A stretch of DNA of 11,995 bases, from the NCBI GenBank assembly GCA_018262455.1, contig JAGSPR010000188.1, positions 1 through 11,995 on the forward strand. The letters are read 5' to 3'. Source of the stretch: Deltaproteobacteria bacterium (GTDB taxonomy: Bacteria; Myxococcota; Polyangia; Haliangiales; Haliangiaceae). Numbering within the stretch: position 1 is the first letter of the stretch; each line of letters opens with the position of its first letter. The notes beneath the pieces were generated by a model. The model worked only from the letters and a program-made list of their open reading frames with translations, made no database searches and was not told the origin of the DNA. Of the stretch, positions 8,381 to 11,995 are shown piece by piece. The position numbers and the translations under genes were made by a program.

Positions 8381-9340
8381 ATGGCCGAGGACCGCCCGTT
8401 CCCGCCGTCGCCACGCCGCGCCGGGCTCGCGCGACGCGCGGGTCTGCACGCTGCGAGCCCCCTTCTGGTCGGCGCGGCAGCGAGCGGCGCCGCCGTGCTC
8501 GTGATCGGGGTGCTCGCGCGCGCCGCCGCCGCTCGGCTCGGGGCCTCGATCGAGGCCGCCTGCCACGGGACCCCGCGTGCGCTCGCGCCGGGAGACGCCG
8601 TGCAAGCGGTCGTGGACCTCGCACTCCCTGCGCTTGGCGCGGTCGCCCTGATCGCGGTGATCGCGCACGTCGCCCAGACGCGCTCGCTGTGGATGCCTCG
8701 CCGCACGCTCGCCGGCGCCCCCCGCCTTGATGCCGGTCCTGGCGCCCGGACGCAGCATGCCGGGTTCGAGCTCGCGAGCGCTGGCGTGATCGGCGGGGTC
8801 GCAGTCGGCTGGCTGTGGCTCGTCGTGCCACGCCTCGCCGCGCTCCCCTCGGTGCCGCAGGCGGGCGCCAGCCTGATCGCCAGCGCGCTCGCCGCGCTCG
8901 CGATCGCGTGGTTCGCGGTCGGGGTGATGGACGCCCTGCTCCGCCATCGCGACCTCGGCCGCGCCCTCCGGATGACTGCCCAGGACAAGCGCGAGGACGA
9001 TCGGCTCGCCGCCGCCGATCCCCGCTGGCGCGAGCTCCGGGCCCGCGCGCACGGCGCGGCGACCCCGCGCGACGCGATCGCCGGGTCGACCCTGCTGCTC
9101 CTCGGCGATGACGCCGCGGTCGCGATCGCGTGGGATCCGCTCCGGCGCCCGATCCCGATCCGCACGGCCACGGGCCGCGGCCCGCGCGCCACTCAGCTCC
9201 TCGGCCTCGCCCGCCACGTCCAGCTGGCGGTCCACCGCGATCCGCAGCTCGTGGAGCTCCTCGTCGGCCACGCCGGTCCCGTCCCGGAGGCCCACTGGAC
9301 GCGGCTCGCCGAGATCATCGCCGCCTTGCGAGCGCGCTGA
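8381..9340 (+). CDS. flhB: FlhB/SctU-like type III export gate protein lacking the NPTH autocleavage motif
   Basis: 319 aa, inner membrane. FlhB/SctU controls substrate switching in flagellar or injectisome export. Residues 5-26 resemble the family N-terminus (PSPRRAGLARRAG). Four hydrophobic segments follow at about 27-48, 82-98, 130-153 and 163-186, with AQTRSLW (98-104) where the family has QTGFL-type residues. A charged linker (MTAQDKREDDR, DPRW) leads to a cytoplasmic domain ending in HRDPQLVELL (285-294) and EAHWTRLAEIIAALR, which align with the family's ENPPLARALY and helix end. At the autocleavage site, NPTHYAVAL is replaced by LGDDAAVAI (241-249), so self-cleavage is not expected. 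It is tail to tail with fliR. The family call rests on hand alignment plus the fliOPQR context; it is strongly diverged, and a divergent paralogue or decaying gene is possible. Confidence 0.75.
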   Translation: MAEDRPFPPSPRRAGLARRAGLHAASPLLVGAAASGAAVLVIGVLARAAAARLGASIEAACHGTPRALAPGDAVQAVVDLALPALGAVALIAVIAHVAQTRSLWMPRRTLAGAPRLDAGPGARTQHAGFELASAGVIGGVAVGWLWLVVPRLAALPSVPQAGASLIASALAALAIAWFAVGVMDALLRHRDLGRALRMTAQDKREDDRLAAADPRWRELRARAHGAATPRDAIAGSTLLLLGDDAAVAIAWDPLRRPIPIRTATGRGPRATQLLGLARHVQLAVHRDPQLVELLVGHAGPVPEAHWTRLAEIIAALRAR

Positions 9341-9345
9341 CCCGG

Positions 9346-9996
9346 CTACAGCGCGCCACGCACCAGCGCCGCGATCGCCACCGCGAGCGTGGCCACCAGC
9401 GCCGCGGTCATCATCGCGAGCGCTGCCGGCACCGCGGCGCCCCGCGGCACGAACAGCCCGGCTCGCCCGGCGACCCGCGTCCCGACCCCGACCGCGAGCT
9501 CGACCACCGCCGCCGTCACCAGCCACGGCACCGCCAGCCGCACCGCCGCCATGACCAGGCCGCCGATCGCGGCGAGCACGCGGGGCTGGGTGTCAGCGAG
9601 TGCGGGCACCGCCACGAAGCTGTCGGCGATCGCGGCGACCACCGCGACGTGGCCATCGATCCCGACGAACACCGCCGCCGCGAGCACGCCGAACAGCGCG
9701 CCGTACGGCCCACGCGCATTGCCCGCCACGTCGACCAGCCGGCCCGCCATCGCCGCCGCGACGAGCGGGATCACCGCCACGATCCCCAGCGTCGCCCCGA
9801 CGATCAGCTCGCGCATCGCCACGAGCGCCAGCCCTTCGTCGATGGCTGGCGTACCGACCAGGCAGGCCGTCCACAGTCCGAACACGATCGCGAGCCCGAG
9901 CTGGACGATCCGCGGGATGCCGCCGACGAGCGTCGTCAGCACCAGGATCGCCGCGGCGCCGCGGAGCGCGAGCACCAGGACCGTGATCGCCTGCAT
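9346..9996 (-). CDS. fliR: Export gate protein FliR/SctT
   Basis: Inner-membrane subunit of the type III export gate, which assembles with FliP and FliQ into the entry pore. It has 216 aa, shorter than the usual roughly 255-260, and is almost wholly hydrophobic. Family features: RELIVGATLGIV (62-73), AAAMAGRLVDVAG (80-92), and FVGIDGHVAVVAAIADSF (110-127), which matches the typical FLALGGHxxLxxALxxSF region. AVPWLVTAAVVELAVGVGTR (155-174) and a terminal hydrophobic segment follow. The ATG start is four bases after the fliQ stop, so co-translation is likely. Its stop is five bases from that of the plus-strand FlhB-like gene. The shortness and Ala/Val richness suggest divergence from working flagellar FliR, but the reading frame is intact. 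Confidence 0.85.
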   Translation of the reverse strand: MQAITVLVLALRGAAAILVLTTLVGGIPRIVQLGLAIVFGLWTACLVGTPAIDEGLALVAMRELIVGATLGIVAVIPLVAAAMAGRLVDVAGNARGPYGALFGVLAAAVFVGIDGHVAVVAAIADSFVAVPALADTQPRVLAAIGGLVMAAVRLAVPWLVTAAVVELAVGVGTRVAGRAGLFVPRGAAVPAALAMMTAALVATLAVAIAALVRGAL

Positions 9997-10000
9997 CGCG

Positions 10001-10270
10001 CTACCCGGTGCCGACCGCGGTGATCATCGGCCAGACCTGGCCTGCGAACGTCTCGAGCTGATGCGCGATCGACGGCGCGAACAGCACGAGCGCGCCGCCC
10101 ACCGCCGCGACGCGCGGAGCCAACCCGATCGAGGGATCCTGGATCTGGGTGAAGGCCCCGACGAGCCCGGTGAGGATGCCGGCGATCAGGGCCGCGACCA
10201 CCAGCGGTGCCGCGAGCAGCAGCGCGAGCAGGAGGCCCTCGCGCAGCAGCCCGGCGAGGCTCTGCGTCAC
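10001..10270 (-). CDS. fliQ: Export gate protein FliQ/SctS
   Basis: Small inner-membrane subunit of the type III export gate; 89 aa, the normal size. It has two hydrophobic hairpin segments at about 12-38 and 53-69. The family signature is clear at LVGAFTQIQDPSIGLAPR (36-53), compare the usual LFQAATQIQEQTLxFVPK. The start is GTG at 10270-10268, overlapping the fliP stop by four bases (GTGA). A longer frame open up to 10501 exists, but it only reads through fliP in another frame and adds Arg-rich sequence with no family match. Overlap with fliP and the short gap to fliR indicate a tightly coupled operon. Confidence 0.92.
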   Translation of the reverse strand: MTQSLAGLLREGLLLALLLAAPLVVAALIAGILTGLVGAFTQIQDPSIGLAPRVAAVGGALVLFAPSIAHQLETFAGQVWPMITAVGTG

Positions 10271-11007
10271 ACGTACCCTCGCAGCAGGCTCTCGAGTAGC
10301 AGCCGCCAGCCATCGACCGCCACGAACAGCAGCAGCTTGAGCGGCAACGCGACCGTCTGCGGCGACGTCGTCGACAGCCCGAGCGAGGCCAGCCCGAGCC
10401 CGACCACCAGATCGATCACGAGGAACGGGATGAAGATCAGGACGGCGATCGCGAACGCCTCGCGCAGCTCGGTCGACAGGAACGCCGGCGCGAGCACCCA
10501 CAGCTCGTCGCCTCGGGTCGCGCGCCCCATCCTCTGCGACACCGCGGTGAACGTCTCGCGATCGCGCGCGGCCGCGTGCCTGGTCAGGAACACCCGCAAC
10601 GGCTCGATCCCGCGAACCGCGCGATCGACCTGCGGCTGCTGATCCGCCGGCACGAGCGTGCGGATCGCGGCCTCGACATCGACCGGCCGCAGCGCCCCCG
10701 ACCCGGTTCCCGCAGAACCCGCAGGCGGCGCCGAAACTGGCGGCTCCGTGCCTCCGGGCGGTTTCGGCACCGGCTCGGCGCTCGCGGCCTCGATCATGTC
10801 CACCGCGACCGGCGCCATCACGAAGAACGTGAGCACCAGCGAGATGCCCATCACCACCAGGCCCGACGGCGCATCGGTCGACCCGATCGCGTTGCGCAGC
10901 AGCGCCAGCACGACCGAGACCTTCACGAAGCTGGTCAGCATCAGCACCACGATCGGGACGATCGCGACCACCGCGAGCGTCAACGCGTTGCTGGTGCCCC
11001 CGCTCAT
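10267..11007 (-). CDS. fliP: Export gate protein FliP/SctR with Pro/Gly-rich loop insertion
   Basis: Core pore subunit of the type III export gate in the inner membrane; 246 aa. Conserved blocks: MLTSFVKVSVVLALLRNAIG (23-42), LTFFVMAP (59-66), EPLRVFL (135-141), LAPAFLSTELREAF (172-185), FIPFLVIDLVV (192-202) and LPLKLLLFVAVDGW (221-234). This is the best conserved of the module. The N-terminus starts almost directly with the first membrane segment, with no cleavable signal peptide as in E. coli FliP. Between the LTFFVMAP helix and EPLR lies an extra Pro/Gly/Ala-rich stretch (about 77-113). The ATG at 11007-11005 has GGGAG five to nine bases upstream. It follows fliO after 28 bases and overlaps fliQ by four. 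Confidence 0.95.
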   Translation of the reverse strand: MSGGTSNALTLAVVAIVPIVVLMLTSFVKVSVVLALLRNAIGSTDAPSGLVVMGISLVLTFFVMAPVAVDMIEAASAEPVPKPPGGTEPPVSAPPAGSAGTGSGALRPVDVEAAIRTLVPADQQPQVDRAVRGIEPLRVFLTRHAAARDRETFTAVSQRMGRATRGDELWVLAPAFLSTELREAFAIAVLIFIPFLVIDLVVGLGLASLGLSTTSPQTVALPLKLLLFVAVDGWRLLLESLLRGYV

Positions 11008-11035
11008 GGCACTCCCGCCCCGCGGGGCGCCGCGC

Positions 11036-11515
11036 TCACGGCGGGGCCTCGCCGGATCCGGCTGGCGACTCGGTCGCCGCGTCGGTCGCCGGCGCTTCGG
11101 TCGACCCGTCGGTCGCCGCGTCGGTCGCCCCGCCGGTCACCACGTCGGTCGACGGTGCTCGCTTGCCCCGCCGCGCCCACGCCGACCGCACGAGCTCCGC
11201 GAAGCTCGGCCGCTCGACGACCCGCGCGCGCACCTCGCCCGGATCGAGCTCCGACAGCACCGACAGCCCCATCTCGCTCGTCCCGACCAGCAGCGTCTTG
11301 CCGGCGACCGCGACGACGTACAGCGACCGCCGCGGCTCGAGCGGCACGCGCGCGACCACATCGAGCAAGTGCGCTCCCCTCACCCGGCCGGTCGCGAGGA
11401 AGCGCCCGAACAGCCGGACGATCACGAACGCGGCGATGCACACTCCGCCGAGCACCACGAGCGACGTCACCAACAGATCGCCGTAGCTCGCCGCCGCCGC
11501 ACCATTCCCGACCAT
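11036..11515 (-). CDS. fliO: FliO-like export gate assembly protein with acidic repeat tail
   Basis: 159 aa. FliO helps FliP assemble in flagellar export gates and is usually absent from injectisomes, so its presence points to a flagellar-type lineage. One membrane segment spans about 13-35. It is followed by the cytoplasmic FliO-type domain (44-91): LLDVVARVPLEPRRSLYVVA and GKTLLVGTSEMGLSVLSEL, matching the family pattern of hydrophobic strands ending in LLVG and L-EL. The C-terminal 40 residues are Thr/Asp/Ala-rich with an in-frame repeat (ATDAAT at 130 and 143). It is the first gene of the minus-strand fliOPQR run; the Shine-Dalgarno is weak (GGTAAG). Sequence conservation is low, so the call depends partly on position directly before fliP. 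Confidence 0.75.
   Translation of the reverse strand: MVGNGAAAASYGDLLVTSLVVLGGVCIAAFVIVRLFGRFLATGRVRGAHLLDVVARVPLEPRRSLYVVAVAGKTLLVGTSEMGLSVLSELDPGEVRARVVERPSFAELVRSAWARRGKRAPSTDVVTGGATDAATDGSTEAPATDAATESPAGSGEAPP
11070..11129. repeat. In-frame 39-bp-period duplication in the fliO tail
   Basis: An identical 21-base segment occurs at 11070-11090 and 11109-11129, a spacing of 39 bases or 13 codons. Flanking sequence is built from related GTCGGTCG units. It encodes the repeated ATDAAT element in the acidic C-terminal tail of the FliO-like protein. Confidence 0.85.
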
Positions 11516-11675
11516 GCCCGCGTCTTACCGTGGCGGTCTGACACGCCGATCGCTTCGAGCACGCGCGCTGAGCTCGCGGATTGAAGCCTCGTCACGGCGG
11601 CCTGGATCGCATTTTTTCAGCAACCCGAACGCGCCATGGTCGACAGCCTGCCCGATGATCATCGAACATCTTCGT
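11516..11675. other. Divergent intergenic region between fliO and the lipoprotein gene
   Basis: About 160 bases without a convincing gene, expected to hold the promoters of fliO (minus) and of the lipoprotein gene (plus). It includes a T6 tract at 11612-11617, unusual in this GC-rich DNA, and TCGACA at 11640-11645, which resembles a -35 box but has no matching -10. No firm promoter, operator or terminator could be called. The minus-strand frame that is open across this region runs antisense to the lipoprotein gene and lacks protein-like features. Confidence 0.5.
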
Positions 11676-11995
11676 ATGTGGAGGCGTGTTGCGGTCGTGG
11701 GAATCGGGATGGTGATGGCGGCCGGGTGCACGAGGCCGAACCCGCTGTCCTGTGCGGACGGGCTTTGCTCCGATCCAGGCTTCCCGTTCTGCGATGAGGA
11801 CGGCAGCTTCGGCGACACCATCCAGACCTGCATCGCGGTGGACTGCACGCCGATGGAGTTCGCGACCTGCCGCGGTGATCTAGCCATCACGTGCAACGCA
11901 GCCGGCGATGACTTCGACCTCGTCCAGTGCCAGCGCGGCTGCGACGCAGCGGGCGGTGGCTGCCGGCTCTGCGATCCCAACGAGACGGCCTGCAC
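11676..11995 (+). CDS. Cys-rich secreted lipoprotein (5' part; runs off the window)
   Basis: Function not recognised. The open frame continues to the window edge (106 codons visible). From the ATG at 11676 the protein begins MWRRVAVVGIGMVMAAGC: two arginines, a hydrophobic core and an AAGC lipobox with Cys18, a typical lipoprotein signal (position -3 is Ala rather than the usual Leu). An in-frame ATG at 11655 would add seven residues; neither has a clear Shine-Dalgarno, and the 18-residue signal favours 11676. The mature part holds 12 further cysteines in 106 residues (26, 31, 39, 52, 57, 65, 73, 85, 89, 96, 99, 106) with motifs such as CADGLCSDP, CDEDGSFGDT, CRGDLAITCNAAG and CRLCDPNE. This is a repeat-like Cys pattern familiar from myxobacterial surface proteins. 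It is likely anchored in the envelope, with disulfides or metal holding the fold. Confidence 0.75.
   Translation, partial: MWRRVAVVGIGMVMAAGCTRPNPLSCADGLCSDPGFPFCDEDGSFGDTIQTCIAVDCTPMEFATCRGDLAITCNAAGDDFDLVQCQRGCDAAGGGCRLCDPNETAC

Noticed and set aside
8348..9526. 392-aa minus-strand frame opposite the FlhB-like gene
   Set aside because: Gly/Arg/Ala-rich shadow; the plus-strand frame has four membrane segments and FlhB-like features.
10001..10501. 166-aa form of FliQ with an upstream start
   Set aside because: The extra 77 residues come from reading fliP in another frame and are Arg-rich; the GTG at 10270 gives a normal-length FliQ.
11585..11617. Possible Rho-independent terminator ending in T6
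   Set aside because: Only a 3-bp stem can be drawn before the T run, and no plus-strand gene ends there.
11525..11995. 156-aa minus-strand open frame at the right edge
   Set aside because: Antisense to the lipoprotein frame, which has a signal peptide and a regular Cys pattern; the minus frame has no protein-like features.

Overview
The window is very GC-rich (most codons end in G or C). It looks like a chromosomal segment of a myxobacterium (Myxococcota), perhaps a Kofleriaceae/Haliangium/Nannocystis-type organism. Two things suggest this: a large DUF4388 (PATAN) protein with a receiver-like N-terminus and a J-like C-terminus, and the start of a Cys-rich lipoprotein of a kind typical of that phylum. 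The placement is inference from gene content and was not checked by any search. No rRNA, tRNA, CRISPR array, insertion sequence or phage gene is visible.

Left part (1-8351), all on the minus strand and read right to left: galU (UDP-glucose pyrophosphorylase), priA (replication-restart helicase), a large multidomain DUF4388 protein, fmt (Met-tRNA formyltransferase) and rsmB (16S rRNA m5C967 methyltransferase). The order priA-x-fmt-rsmB resembles the common bacterial priA-def-fmt-rsmB block, but the position usually held by def (peptide deformylase) holds the DUF4388 gene. That gene has its own sigma70-like promoter (TTGGGA-18-TATACT). A seven-base tandem repeat (nearly seven copies) lies between the priA stop and this promoter. 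fmt and rsmB overlap by ATGA and are probably translationally coupled.

Middle-right part (8381-11515): a compact set of type III export-gate genes. fliO, fliP, fliQ and fliR are closely packed on the minus strand. An FlhB/SctU-like gene lies on the plus strand, tail to tail with fliR (5 bases between stops) and 29 bases from the divergent galU. FliP and FliQ are well conserved. The FlhB-like protein keeps four membrane segments and a recognisable cytoplasmic domain but has lost the NPTH autocleavage motif. No rod, hook, ring, ATPase, FlhA or secretin gene is in view. The bordering genes are unrelated, so this looks like a detached or minimal export gate.

Right edge (11676-11995): the 5' part of a plus-strand gene for a Cys-rich lipoprotein that runs off the window, divergent from fliO across about 160 bases.

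The most interesting part is the export-gate module with its non-cleavable FlhB-like subunit. Next are the pseudo-receiver/PATAN/pseudo-J protein in the def position and the repeat array just upstream of its promoter.
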